DNA from: Gerris lacustris
Lineage: Eukaryota; Arthropoda; Insecta; Hemiptera; Gerridae
Direction of reading: 5' to 3'
Length of the DNA: 64,000 nt
NCBI GenBank assembly: GCA_951217055.1
Contig: OX578279.1
Coordinates: 41,441,610 to 41,505,609, forward strand
Numbering within the stretch: the first letter of the stretch is position 1; the number at the start of each line of letters is the position of its first letter. Positions 47,044-59,250 of this stretch are shown here, piece after piece. The position numbers and the translations under genes were made by a program. The notes under the pieces are model-generated. The model was not told the origin of the DNA and did not search any database. It was given only the letters and a program-made list of their open reading frames with translations.

Positions 47044-47636
47044 CTAAAAGAAATAACGTCACCATTTTTCAAAAAACTAAAGAAGTTAAAAAAAAATTAA
47101 GGAGAAGGAAATATCAAAAAAATAAATGTTAATAGAATTTAAATACAATTAATACCATGCTCTATATAGTTATGTAATAATAACATTTAATAGCGTTTAC
47201 TTTACTTCATTAAAAAAATAAAAATAATAAATTAAATAGCTACTTACAAGAAGCTTTTTATATATATATTTAAAAAATCGGGGAAAATAAATAAGTAAAT
47301 TTTTTCAAAGCTTAAATAAAAAAAAGTTAAAATAATGAAAAAGCTCAGTTGTTAAAAAATAAAATAATAATGTGCATTCGTCAAGCAAATAAAATTATAA
47401 ATTAATGGATATTCAAGAGAACATTATAAAGTTTAAATGATTTGGTAAAGAGGAAAAAATAAGTGCAAGAAAAATGTTACTCATGAAAAAATTGAGTTAA
47501 TTACGGTTAAATAAAAAAGGCAGAGGTATCTAAAGTGATAAGCTCAAAGTTTGGTTTAAAACTGAAGGCAAAAATATCAAGAGCGAAGTTCACGGAAATA
47601 TAAGGGGGAGAAGAATCGGCAAGAAGCTGTTCTTAC

Positions 47637-47679
47637 CTGGCAACCAGCTGATTTCCTTACGCAACTTGTCACCAAGCCT
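47637..47679 (-). CDS. Candidate small exon of a minus-strand gene
   Basis: Ends at an excellent donor, CCAG|GTAAGA (47637/47636). The frame RLGDKLRKEISWLP is strongly protein-like. The start is uncertain: TATTAG (exon from 47679, 43 bases) or TATTAGAG (from 47677, 41 bases). With the latter, the AG carried from the exon ending at 49609 completes an Arg codon and the frame joins perfectly. The upstream flank is A-rich on this strand, a poor polypyrimidine tract. The LRK..SWLP turn loosely recalls the pre-membrane segment of anion transporters, but that is too short to rely on. Confidence 0.55.
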
Positions 47680-48354
47680 CTAATATTTTTTTTTTTTTAA
47701 TTTTTATATTGTTAATATATACGGATTTTCAAGTCAAAGAAACAAGAAAGAAAATAAAAAATATATAATAAGAAAATAAAATCAGAGAGAAAGAAATGAA
47801 TAAAAAAGAAGAAAAATTAAATCCAGAACAATCTAGAGGTAAATAATTTTATGAGAAAAAGTCAGACAACACTGTAGACAGTAAAGCTCCCATAATCATA
47901 ATTGAAAGAATGAAAGCTCAAAACATATTGTAGTTAAACTTAAAACCTAGAGATTGTAGTCATAATAAGTTTAAATTGAAGAGGGAACAAATATTTAAGT
48001 TTAAAATTATAATAAATCTAATAACATAAATGATGTAGCAACAAGTTCAACTTGGACCTTGCGAAGATTTTTATAAGGTCCATGACATTGATAATAAATA
48101 TTTATAGTAAACCATGAAAAATCTAAATCTCCAATTCTATGTTTACACTTTTAAAAGAAGGAAGTAAAAGAATCAAGATAAAAATGCAGCTATACATATC
48201 TTAAAATAAAAGAAATATGGCTACAGCACGTCATAAAATTTAGGTAGGATGAATTTAACTTAGGGGTAAGAAGGACTAAGTCATATGGGTATTTTTCAGT
48301 AAAAAAAATACATTCTGGGCCATCCGCATATATCCATTGACCGAAACATAGTCA
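47680..48354. other. AT-rich spacer, likely intron
   Basis: A T14 run lies near 47685-47698. Nothing else recognised. Confidence 0.4.
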
Positions 48355-48720
48355 AAAACATTTTTAGGGTCCGTAGACACAGCCGAGGACCCTTAAAATT
48401 ATCTACATTTGTCTGTCGATCTATATGACGTTAACGCATCTCTGCATCTTCGAAAGTAACCAAAAAAAATAGACACTCAGCAGTTATGTTCCGTATTTTA
48501 ACTCAAACAAAAGACAAATATAGGGAAACAAATAAATCATCTCTTAAAAGAAGGGGTTTAACTTTTTTCACGGAAATACGTCATGTGGGGGGTGATAAAT
48601 GAAAAAGAAGGACGTCCTTAGTACAAATATTTTTTCGTTTTTGTACCCATTCATCTTAGCGCGATGTATATCCTTAAAAATTGCGTTTTTCGTGCCCCCC
48701 CCCCCCCTCCCCCTCTATTT
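48355..48720 (+). repeat. Dispersed repeat family D, copy 2
   Basis: TTTTTAGGGTCCGTAGACACAGCCGAGGACCC then TTTGTCTGTCGATC, ending in GTGCCCCCCCCCCCCCTCCCCC. Start and end parallel 35.69 and 45.53 kb. The 101-codon plus-strand frame through the end is not conserved in the other copies and is not called as a gene. Confidence 0.65.
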
Positions 48721-49608
48721 ATTTAACAAACTAACGAAGAAATTAGTAATTCTTTGTCAAAAAATAAACAAACTTTTTTTTAAAATGCATCAGCAGTTTA
48801 GGAGATTTTTAAACTCAACTGATCATATTCGTTTGACTACAACTCTCAATTCCCCCATGAAAGAAGTATTGCAGATAAATAAAACTAGACTACGGTTTCA
48901 ATAGTGAAAGAGGTTTCGGCCTCATGAAAAAAGATAATCCCCCCTAAATTAATCCAATTCTCCTTGCGGCCTTATAAAAAACAAATAAGCTGCTCATAAG
49001 CATCCATCAAAGGCGTGACATTTTTTTAAATTATTTGACATTTCTTAAAGAAAGAAAAGCGACTGGAGAGAAATGTTGAGAATTTGGAGAGAACAATTTA
49101 GAAAGAACTGTCTTTGCATTCTCGTATAAAACTCAAGCGTAAGTGAGCTCCCTAACTAAAAGTCAAGATGCTCTTGTTCTTATTCACTCATAAGGGACTT
49201 GGTCCCAGTCCATAGAAGAGAGGGACTGAGAGGTTCTGACTTCCCTCAAACCCTTGAAACTAAAGACTCTTAAACTAAATTTTTGTATTTTTAAATCTTC
49301 CGACGAACGAATTTGAAACAATGTTTGTTCTTCGTTAAAATAATTTAAATGTTAGTCCTAAGCTCATTGCTGTAGAGGACTACAAAATTTATTTACTACT
49401 AATAAAAAAATTTCCTAGATTCGGCTTGTGGCGTAGGATTAAGCTTGACTTCTTATTTGAAAAAACCTCCGATAGATATTACAAATGTAAAAGAGCTTCA
49501 TTCTTTCAATTATCAATACTTTGCTGTTTTAATAATAGAAGAAAACTGAAAGAAGAAATAAGTCCAAATAAGTGTTTGATTGTAATGAAAAAGCTTAGAA
49601 ATACGAAC
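48721..49608. other. AT-rich spacer, likely intron
   Basis: Nothing recognised. Confidence 0.4.
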
Positions 49609-49826
49609 CTGGGTATGAGCTGAGGGTTGTGTGACGAGTCGTTGAGAAGAGGCTGGTCCGTCGCTTTGCTCGAGAGGTTGGTGAAGCTAAAGGTTTTCCT
49701 GAGCGAATCCATCAGGTTAAATTTAGACTCGTTGAGGTTGACGGTAGTCGGTTTGTACACGTTGTCGTTGGTCCCTCCGGTCAGGGAGCGGTACGAGGCG
49801 GATAGACCCCCCGCCGGCATCCCTAT
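49609..49826 (-). CDS. Candidate coding exon of a minus-strand gene
   Basis: The most convincing coding island in the window: about 72 codons open on the minus strand with high local GC and a natural residue mix. It starts near MPAGGLSASYRSLTGGT (Met at 49820), continues TVNLNESKFNLMDSLRKTFS and ends NDSSHNPQLIP. Donor CCCAG|GTTCGT at 49609/49608. The acceptor may be GGCAAGCAG (exon from 49826); the frame stays open upstream to about 49910, so the exon could be longer. The segment is Ser/Thr/Asn-rich and hydrophilic, with SLRKTFS a possible basophilic kinase site, so it is probably a cytosolic linker or tail. It joins in frame to 47677-47637 and to 47043-46999. Family not recognised. Confidence 0.65.
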
Positions 49827-49909
49827 CTGCTTGCCACCAGGACCCCAAGACAAAATCAACAAATACAAAATCCTTCTAGTTGTTTGGACCCAGCAACGAT
49901 AGAGTGGGA

Positions 49910-50338
49910 TTCACTTAACTCTAGTTCATACTTTTCTCCAAACAATGGCATTCAGTGCTATAAACCCTAATCTATGTAATCTGTATAACATATTATTATA
50001 CTTATTAAAAAAGGCAACAATAAAAAATACTGACTAAAATTAAATTCTTACAAAATAAAAAAATAATAATACTTCAGGAATTAAGACAACTGCATTAAAG
50101 GCAGCTACCACTCCCAATAAGATTAATATTACATATCAATTCACATATCAATTACATACAATTTACTACGCAAATTGAAAGAGCAAACTTATAAGATAAA
50201 ATAAAGACATCTGAGGCTAGAATACATCCTTAAAAGTGCTACACCTTGGAAACAATAAATTTAAGACAGCAAAAAATGTAGTATAAGTAGTTAAAAAGAA
50301 AAAAAAACAAATAAAAGAAGGAAAACAAAACAAAAAGG

Positions 50339-50370
<32 letters not shown>

Positions 50371-51680
50371 CGCAACTTCAAAGGTCATGAAAAATCTAGA
50401 TCCTGCACGCTGTGGAATTGTTAATTAGGGTGTATTTGAGGTTATGCAAATAAAATTTTCGAAAACAAGAGAAATTAATACTAGGGTTACTGGTTACTTA
50501 GAGAACCCTAAAGAATAATTCAACCTTTTAGATTTCCTGCCGAATCCAGCACAGAAGAAAGGAGCCACGCCTACTTGTCCCCCCAAGAACCCTCGCATAA
50601 GACAAAACCTTACTACTATGAGCCTTTGTAAATAAACAAAGCTAAATACAAAAAAAATACATGTTTATAAAATGTAACAGAATTCTTTACTGTTTTAAGA
50701 ATGATTTTTTAAATGATTTGACGACCGAAATAATAATGTTTTACAAAAACTTAAAAATATGAAAGTTCAAATTAAAAATATAATATTGCAGAAATTCTTC
50801 ACTTTAAACATACATATTTATTAATATAATACTTTGAAGTGAAGCGAAGTAATTGAATATAAAACTGAAGAAGAATTCATTAAAAAAAGGTCTAATCAAT
50901 ATTGAGATGAAAAAAATAAATTGGTCTAATTAAATTAATTATGGACGCTCGAAATCGAGTCCTAAAATGTTACTTTAAAATTAATATTTGCTTAAAAATA
51001 GGAAATATTGGTAGAGAATGAAGAAGAAATATAATTCACGGTTAGTTCTTTAATTGTACAACACTCTTAGTAACCTAGTAATGCCAAAAATCAAGGTAAA
51101 ACATTAAACACTTAAAAAGCTTTTATAGAAATGTAACATTTCTAACACGCAAAACAAGGTTTCTTTACTTAAATTTATCTTTACTTAATTAAATATTATC
51201 TTTGCTTAATTAAATATTATTTAGAAAAATGGATTAAATAACAAACACTTAGAAATGAACGTTCAATGAAAACTAAGGGATAAAAAAATAATTAAGACTG
51301 CAACTAGATCGATTATCACTTTAAGTGTAATTTTAGAATGGGCGTCAATTAAAAATGATAAAAAATACTGATGTATGTATAAAGTAGAAACAAATCAAAT
51401 GCAAGATAAATCAAATACAGTTTTTGGTGAAAAGCAATATCAATTTTTTTGGTTTGTTCTCGCTTCCTAAGAAGTAAACATAACAAATTCAAAGTAGATA
51501 GGAAATATGGGGTAACACTTATTTTTATTTGCCATCTAATTTAGAACAACTAGCAAATAAGGAATAGTTTATTTTTTAACGATAAGTAAACAGTTGATAG
51601 ATTGTTTGCTTCGAAAAATAATTGTCCAATTGAAAAATGAAATACACAAAAGTAAAGAGAAACGAGATTACCAATCCTAA
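49910..51680. other. AT-rich spacer with one GC patch
   Basis: Poly(T) at 50340-50365. A GC-richer patch at 50.53-50.62 kb reads GFVLCEGSWGDK or VLSYARVLGGTSRRGSF on the minus strand, but has no clear splice sites and may be a transposon scrap. No further exon of the minus-strand gene was found. Confidence 0.35.
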
Positions 51681-51961
51681 CTAAAGTCAGTGGCGTAACT
51701 ATGGGCCCGCATTGCAGGCGGGCCCCCGGTGCCAGGGGGCCCCCAAATCCAATATACCAATATCGATGGGGGCTCCATTTAGAGCATAATAAAATCTAAC
51801 TACCTTGTAAAACCATTGTCAGGGGGGCCCTATTCAGTTTTGAACGCAAATCATTTTTATTTATTAATTTTATTTTTTGCTCATCAATGTTGTTTGGCGA
51901 GGGGCCCCCAAAAAGTTCTTGCGGGGGCCCCCAATGCCCTAGCTATGCCACTGACTGAAGT
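51680..51961. mobile_element. MITE with CAGTGGCGTAAC ends and near-perfect 8-bp duplication
   Basis: Element 51688-51953 (266 bp) begins CAGTGGCGTAACTATGGGCC and ends GCCCTAGCTATGCCACTG. Flanks ACTAAAGT (51680-51687) and ACTGAAGT (51954-51961) match at 7 of 8 positions. G/C-rich sub-ends (GGCGGGCCCCCGG, GCGGGGGCCCCC) frame an AT-rich core. The same start occurs at 62.6 kb. The 96-codon plus-strand frame across it is incidental. Confidence 0.85.
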
Positions 51962-54763
51962 CCTTACAATACGTTCGATATTCCAGCCAAAATTATTCTG
52001 CCTTGTTCAACTATATCCTACAATGATGATAAATGAAATCCATGTTTCAATGTTCAAGAAGTTCAAGGTTCTTCCACGTATATGCAATCTTGTCTTAATT
52101 AGGTAATTATTAATGTGTTTGTTACGTACATTTTTGAAAACGGAGAGTGTCTCTTAATACAACTCTGACCGATAAAATTGTCAACCAACCATATTTCAAA
52201 TGTATAAATTAACGAGTTCTTATAAAAGAGGTATAAAAAAGGCAAGAAGACCATAGTAAGATAAACCAAAAACAAATCTAAGGAGCTGCGTCATTATTTC
52301 CTGATATGGATTAACAGGTACCAAAAAATTAAGCAAAACAACATAAAGCAATTTATAATTTAAAATCATTTTAGGTTATACGATTTTAGCAGTTCGCTGA
52401 CAAATACAACTTACCACAGCTAAAAACTTAACATTTCAAATAGACCTTAGAAAAAACCTAGTAAAAGATATTGAAAACAAATAATATTTTTCATCTATAC
52501 GCTATTAAAGGCAAACTCGAGCTGGAAATACACTTACATAATATGTTTAAAGCACATAAATGCTTAAATTATTTTTAATCTAATATAATTTAAAACTATA
52601 AAGTCTCAAGTTTATAAAAAAAAAAAAATTCATAATAGAAACAATTTTTAAAAAAAATAAAAACTATTAATCTTGCATTTAAAGATCATTATCAAACTCG
52701 AAAGCTATAAAAAAATTAAAAGGTTATCGCTTTGCGAGAGAAGGAATGCAGCTTTTATTGGTAAGGGTATGAAAAAGTCATTAATAAACTGGGCGATAGC
52801 AATGATATATGCTATTATAAAAGCTTTAATTGATTGTCTTCGCCTAAGCTTACTAGCAAAATACAACAATTAATTGTTTTCTTTTTGGTAAAAAATTATA
52901 ATTAAGTACTTAGACTCATCTACTTAACACTTAAAAAATGTAAAAAGTAGAGCAAAGGAAAGCTGAACAACAGAATTTCGAATATATATTAAAGTGTTAC
53001 TAAAACAAAAATCTACAACTTGAGAAGAGATTATAAATAATAGGGTTTGTAATTTTACGATGAAGTATTACATTTTTGAAAAAATTCGTAAAAAGATAAA
53101 ACACTTCAGAATAAAACATTTGTAACTGTTTTCCAAAGGAGTCCTATAAAACATGTTCGTATTTTAGACATTACAAGAATTGAATTGTGAATAATGTTAC
53201 ATTTCCCCCAAAAAAAAGTCCATTTAATGGCAACGTTTCTCTCAAAATTCAATTTTATTAAAATTCCATATTTTATCATAAATGCTATACAACATTTTCT
53301 CCCTAACTTGGGCGTAATCCATTTCATAAAATATCTAGGGAGCAGAAAAAAATCGATTTACAACCCTACCTTGTTTTTGCATTTAGAATCTAAAAACAAA
53401 GCTATTAGAAAGGGTCTAATAAGTAAACTTTTATCGGATAATATACGGCCGTGTTTTTTTCGACTACAAACTCAAACTAAGTTTGTTATACTAATATCGA
53501 TATAAGAAAAGTTGTTCAAGTCTTACATTAAATCAGAAATTCAGTAAACACAAAAGAAACCAAAAAAACGCAATTGATCAAAAACTTAACCGCGTAATTA
53601 TGGATGATATTACTTTTCAATCTTATAAAACAAACGTATATTTAATACCGAGGAGGGGCGTGCCTTAATGAAACATTTACTCTCGTAGAAAATAATAGTT
53701 CCGTATCAAATTAGACATTTAGGAATAATGATAAAAACCTCATACGCCTAATTTTAAAACTTGCGTTGCTATAGGAGTGGCTGAAACTATAAAGCTTTTA
53801 AATAATTTAGTTATCTCGAGGTCATGTTGCTTTTAAAGCATTGAATTGATGGTCACGAACTGTACGAAACTAAATAACATATTTGGCAGATGTTTTAAGA
53901 AAAATTGGTCTATGGGTGGTTACCTTTATGATATAATATTAACAACGTTTAAGTAATTTTTAGGAAGTTTTGACGATATAATCAGCGTTTTAAATAAAAC
54001 TGATTGTACAATTAGAAAAGTTTAAATAAAAAATGTCAATGGTAAAAAGACCTTCGAAGTAATGTCTTTCTTGAGACAAGGATTTAGAAAGAAAAAATAG
54101 GCAATCAAAAATTTGCTATGAAAAAAAAAATTAATGTAATATATAATGAAAGTAGACACTATCAAGTATCAAACTTTTATCGGAATATGGTTTTTCTGGT
54201 TGCGAATCAATAAAATTGACAAAATACGCAGTTCAAATGATATATTGAAATAAATAAAGTTTTTTAACAAAGAACAAAAACTTTAATTTTGCTATACATC
54301 AGCTGACCAAATCATAATGGAAACTAATAATCAATACCTTTTCAAGGGCATACGAATGTATGCTAAAGAGCACAGTTAACCTGGTTTTATATGTATTTAA
54401 TGTTTCAGCTAGTTAAAATATTATTTTAAACCCGATCATTTATTTAATAATTTATAAAATTAAAAATTAAATTAATCATATTAATTTTCAATGTATTTAT
54501 AAAATAGGTTTGGAAACTGTCATTTATTTGCAGATAATTGGATATGATAAAACTTGAGGAGATAGTAATGAAAAAGAAGAAGAAGAATATTGCCTTCTCA
54601 CATCTTGATGTTACTTTGAAAGTAAATGAACAAAAATGTATTGTTAAAAAAAGCCCTTTCACTATCCCCACACTGTTCTTTAGTTTCATAAGAAAATGGC
54701 ATGCAGAAAAAGTATTGATGAAGGGAAACACATGTAAGATAAAAAAAAAAAATCCTTCTCTAT
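51962..54763. other. Long AT-rich stretch, no genes seen
   Basis: No exon island with splice sites. Frames at 52673-52873, 53194-53505 and 54444-54815 (minus) are AT-rich without motifs; I consider them chance. Confidence 0.4.
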
Positions 54764-55024
54764 CAGGGTGGCCACTAATATAGCTTGACAAAATTCCCTG
54801 ACTTTTCCCTGACATTTCCCTGACCTACTTCAGGGTTTCCCTGACCATTATCGATATTTAGTTTACAAGATTTACCGTTAAAAAGTTAAAGATCATCAAG
54901 CTAAAATAGAATACATATACAAGTTGATAATTACTTAGCTCAATGTTTTTCATATATTAGTTTACGTGTTTTCGTAGAAAAAATTAATTATTTTTGAACA
55001 TTTCATCAAAAGTTGTCATAAAAG

Positions 55025-55055
55025 TTGCCTCGGCGGGGAATCGAACCCGGGCTCT
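55025..55055 (-). repeat. tRNA T-arm-like B box in left arm
   Basis: On the minus strand AGCCCGGGTTCGATTCCCCGCC matches a tRNA T-arm with a polymerase III B box (GGTTCGATTCC). No acceptor stem or A box is evident, so it is tRNA-like only. Confidence 0.6.
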
Positions 55056-55330
55056 CTCCGTCCGCGTTTAAAGCTATTTTTCCCATGAAAACGGCTTAAA
55101 TTGTTAGATTTGTATTTATTATATGGACTACATTATTTATTTATTTATTTTTTTTTTTTTTTTTTTAAATCTCAACGATTTCGAGAAATAATTCTTTTTC
55201 ACATTTTTTCAGAGTTTTTTTGGGGGGTAGCGCCCCCAAATTTCAAGCTAATTTTCATTTCTCGACTTCGCCATGGGGTATGATTATTCTTATGTCTAGT
55301 ATTTTGTCGGGTCCACACCGATTTTTCCTG

Positions 55331-55498
55331 TTAAGCGTTTTCCTGTTCAACGCTAAAAAGTATAAACTAATCGTAACCTTTCCTTATTATCTTAGAAAGT
55401 AACAATTCACGTATTTAAGCGTTTTCCTGTTCAACGCTAAAAAGTATAAACTAATCTTAACCTTTCCTTATTATCTTAGAAAGTAACAATTCACGTAT
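55331..55498. repeat. Tandem duplication, 84-bp unit x2
   Basis: TTAAGCGTTTTCCTGTTCAACGCTAAAAAG..AACAATTCACGTAT occurs at 55331 and 55415, 84 bp apart, with one visible difference (AATCGTAAC/AATCTTAAC). Each unit holds the hairpin AGCGTT..AACGCT. Confidence 0.9.
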
Positions 55499-55924
55499 TT
55501 TTACTTTCTCATGTAAAAGAGAAAGTATTGTGATGGTGCAAAAATTCGATTTTGATTTTATTTTTATTTTTGAGGTCCCCTGAGTCCAAAATGTGGTTTT
55601 TAAAAAATGCCTGTCTGTGCAGACGACTGGTTTAGGCTCCAGGCGCCTGCTAGGCCGATTTTGACGAAATTTGGCACAACATGTTTAGAAAAATCATACG
55701 CCAAGGCGAAATCGAGAAATGAATTTTAGCTCTAAATTTGGGGGCGCTACCGCCCAAAAACTCTGAAAAAACGTGAAAAAAAATTATTTCTCGAAAACGG
55801 TTCCGACGATTTTGATAAAAAAAAAAAATTAAAATGTAGTCTATTTAAATACGAATCTAACAATATAAGCCGTTTTCCTGGGAAAAATCTAGTTCCAGAG
55901 AAAAAAGCATAAAACGCGGACGGA

Positions 55925-55955
55925 GAGAGCCCGGGTTCGATTCCCTGCCCAGGAG
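55925..55955 (+). repeat. tRNA T-arm-like B box in right arm
   Basis: AGAGAGCCCGGGTTCGATTCCCTGCCC, the inverse partner of 55025-55055, with the same perfect GGTTCGATTCC B box. Confidence 0.6.
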
Positions 55956-56095
55956 AAGTTATTTTTATGATAAATTTTGATGAAATGTTCAATAATAATT
56001 AAATGCACATACGAAAACTATTAAATGGAAAAGAAAACTGGGCTAAGTAATTATGAACTCGTTTATAAGAAAGTTTGTCTGAGTTGTCTCAGACC

Positions 56096-56700
56096 GATTT
56101 TTAGGGTTTCGAGGTCGCCCTAGAAACCCTTATGGTTTTGATAGTTCGTCCGACCTTCCGTCCGTCGCATCTTGAAGTATATCTCCCGACCTACTGAAGC
56201 TGTAGACTTGAAATTTGGTATACAAGTTAAACTTTTTTGCCCAAAAACAGAAAAACTATTGCGGACTTAAACACTCCAAATTTCTACGATCTGCGATCAA
56301 TTGCGAGTACATCGCAATATTTTATATTTTTTGTAATTTTCAAGTTGGGCATCATTTCAAAGGTATTGAAATGTAGATTAGAAATATATATCGCGTTTCC
56401 AAAATGGCGGCCATTTTACCCCCCAAAAAATTAGGACAAACCCAAAATGTAACCCCCCCTGCACTACTCCATTAGGATAGGTCCTAAATAAGGGCAAAAA
56501 CACATAAATATATATATCTGTGGTCCAATGAAATTTCCGGGAGTTGGTCTAAAAAAGTGAAATTTTAGGGGGCCGTAACTCGGGAGCCCCAAAATGTTTC
56601 TCATTTGAAAATTCGATGTTGGGTTTCTATTTAAAGATATTGAAATTTCGTTCACAAAAATATATCGTTTTTCAAAATGGCGGCCATTTTACCCCTAAAA
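56096..56700 (+). repeat. Family D-like repeat segment
   Basis: Opens TTTTTAGGGTTTCGAGGTCGCCCTAGAAACCC, then GTCCGACCTTCCGTCCGTCGC and GACTTGAAATTTGGTATACAAGTT. It contains two spaced copies of AAAATGGCGGCCATTTTACCCC (56400 and 56675), each preceded by TTTCAA-type words. Non-coding. Confidence 0.55.
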
Positions 56701-57207
56701 TAACTAAATTAGTGCATACTACCGAAGATACTAATGGATAATATGCACTCCTCGTTTATTAAAAGTGAATTTTTATACATATTTTTGATGAATGTTTCAA
56801 TGAAGGATAATTTAGGTGTAAGAAAAGCGACATATTACATATTTTTGTTAAAAAAAATATAAATAAATAATAATAATGTACTTATGAATTCTTATGACCG
56901 AAGAAACCCTTTTAGTAACTTGCTGGTAAGTACTTGACGGGATTTTTTGATATAATTTTCAAGTATAGAGGTCGTTAATCCTTCTGCCTTTGTTCCAAAT
57001 ACAGCATTTTTTATTTTTATTAGAAATTTCGAGAAAGTTAAGGTTTCTGTGCTTTAAAATGATGAAATAAGGATTTTAATTGCCGGTAAATTTTCCCTGA
57101 CCTATGACAAAATTCCCTGACTTTTCCCTGACTATTCCCTGTCGACCGAAATTCCCTGACTTTTCCCGGTATTCCCGGTTTTCCCGGTCTGTGGCCACCC
57201 TGTCTAT

Positions 57208-59250
57208 TCAATAACCCCTGGTAAGAAAGATAACTATATGCCCTGGCAGGTAAAAGGTTACCTAGATATAAGTTTACACAACAAAAAGAAATATTTAAAA
57301 GGTAGAAAAAAAGATTCCAGCGGTTTTTAAACTCTGCTAGGTTTAGGTTTTCACCATTTTGAAAAGATAGCCTAAAGTTATTGCAGGCAACAATTTACAT
57401 CACCTGGTATTTATTTTTAAAAAATAGCAAGATAAAAAGTAGGTAAAAACCACAAAGAAAGCAGTAGTGCTGATAAAAACCTACATATTTTTGGAACATT
57501 TTCTTTTATTTATTTTTTAAAATATTTACATGTTGTTCATTTAAATAGCTTATAATAGATAAAGGTGCAGCCACAAGGTCCACCTTGGGAACACAGAATT
57601 AGTGTTTTATAATTTTTCAAGACTACCCAACCCTAGGTAGAGCAAGTAGATTATTTTTTAAGTTAAAATACTATTCTAATAAGCTAAGAAAATATATCAA
57701 GCTATGCTAAACAGAGGTAATACAGTTTAAAACCTCGTTTACGAAGTGAAGAGTAAAATAAGAGTATGTACTTATCTAATCCATTCACACCTATTGCACC
57801 ATCTACAATATACATATTGTAAGAACTAATGTTTATTTTAGAGGTGCTTACATTAAACTAATTAACTCTAACCCAATTTTGTATTAAGTCTCAAAACATT
57901 TCCTTTAAAAGAAAATTTAGTTACAATGAATGTAATATTCCCCTTGTAAAAAAATCTAAATACCAATATAAATGCATATCTTTGGTAGTAAATGCAGCAA
58001 TAAAATTTTTAAACATGCAGTAAATATAAGAATTAAGTAAAATATATCCGTTTACATTATTATCAGAAAAAATTGTCTTATCAACAAAATGATAAGAAAT
58101 TGAGAATATAAGGTAGAATAAAAAAATTGGGAGTGGTCGCCAGAAACTAGACTAAATAATTCTTAATAAAATAGACCAATAAAAATAGAAATGAAAAAAT
58201 TTAAAAACCGATGCAATCTATTCATAATTACAAAGATAATAAAACTATCCTACTTATAAATGAGAGAAAACAAGGAGAAAACTTAATCAAAATTTGTAAA
58301 TCAGACTAGAGAAAAAAAAAATACTATTAGATCTTATAAATTTACCTACTTCATAGAATGATTATCATAAGTAAGAAAACGAAATTAAAAAAAAAATCAC
58401 ATAGACTTTAGTCTAGCACTAAATGCCATGAGAAAAATAATGTATAACAAAAAATAGCCATATATCGTGCAGGACATCAACAAACAATAGATAAATAAAA
58501 ATAATATAAACAAAAAATTGCTTGAGGCCAAATTAAAATTACAAAAAAATAGGTAATGGCATGCTTCATGCAATTGGAAACGTTTACATGTGATGCATGA
58601 AAAAAGTTTAAAATTAAGCATTAATCATTTGGCTAAGATTAATATTATTATAATAATACTATTATGTGTAGCTTTTCAATTAAGCCAATTAATAATAAAT
58701 GATTATTTTAAAATTTTCTGCACGCACAGCAAAAAAGAATGATTTTCAATGTTTATTTCAAGGCTGAAAGTTTTGCCAAGTTAGTCATCATGGAACTTAA
58801 TTTGTTAATAATAAAAGAACAACTCAGTTGCAGTTATATGTTAACAGAATTAAAAATAGAAAATTAAATAGACGATTTTATGGGTTACGCCTATTATAAC
58901 TGCGCATATGAAAATAAGATTTAAGTTTTACAATGACACTGGCCCAAAAAAAAATGTATTTAAAATCTATAAAGAACTAATATATATTAATTAAATATTA
59001 ACTCTAAATTATATTTAGTCGATTAAAACAAATTTTATAAAAAAAAAGGCAACTAATTTGTTTCCCAAGTTTTTTTTTGGCAAAAGCAAAAGATTATTGA
59101 TGGATGCATTCATGCCCTATCTAAAAAAGTATTAATTCAGTGATGTATCTACCTTATTTATCGCGTATGACGAGAGGAATAGAACGTCAGTTGAATTATA
59201 AGTTATTAACGAACGTTTTATTTTTTATTAAATACCCCGATAGTTTTCAG
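57208..59250. other. AT-rich spacer, possibly intron
   Basis: No exon island, RNA gene or element end recognised. Confidence 0.45.

Larger units (their letters stand above)
54900..56095. mobile_element. Large inverted repeat inside the 2.4-kb element (family A, copy 3)
   Basis: Two arms, about 54920-55290 and 55660-56075, mirror each other: ATAATTACTTAGC / GCTAAGTAATTAT; GAACATTTCATCAAAA / ATTTTGATGAAATGTTC; GAATCGAACCCGGGCTCTCTCCGTCCGCGTTT / AAACGCGGACGGAGAGAGCCCGGGTTCGATTC; and CGAAATCGAGAAATGA against TCATTTCTCGACTTCG. The right arm carries the full family A order, including AGTATTGTGATGG. Family A words thus appear in both orientations, as in a foldback element. Confidence 0.8.
54759..57207. 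mobile_element. 2.4-kb element with CAGGGTGGCCAC ends and 5-bp duplication
   Basis: Bounded by CAGGGTGGCCAC (54764) and GTGGCCACCCTG (to 57202), a perfect 12-bp inverted pair. TCTAT flanks both sides (54759-54763 and 57203-57207). Sub-ends carry repeated TTCCCTGAC words: several on the left from 54788, and on the right CCTGACTTTTCCCTGACTATTCCCTG and TTCCCGGT repeats. The interior holds family A in an inverted arrangement, a tandem duplication and a family D-like segment, but no transposase frame. Ends of this sort are common in animal DNA transposons; the superfamily is not certain from ends alone. Confidence 0.85.

Noticed and set aside
48599..48904. 101-codon plus-strand gene
   Set aside because: Overlaps the poly-C end of a family D repeat and has no supporting motif.
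49627..49902. Plus-strand gene opposite the 49.6-49.8 kb exon
   Set aside because: Shadow of the minus-strand coding island, which has the better composition and donor.
55025..55055. tRNA gene
   Set aside because: Only a T-arm-like segment and B box are present; no acceptor, D-arm or anticodon arm can be drawn.
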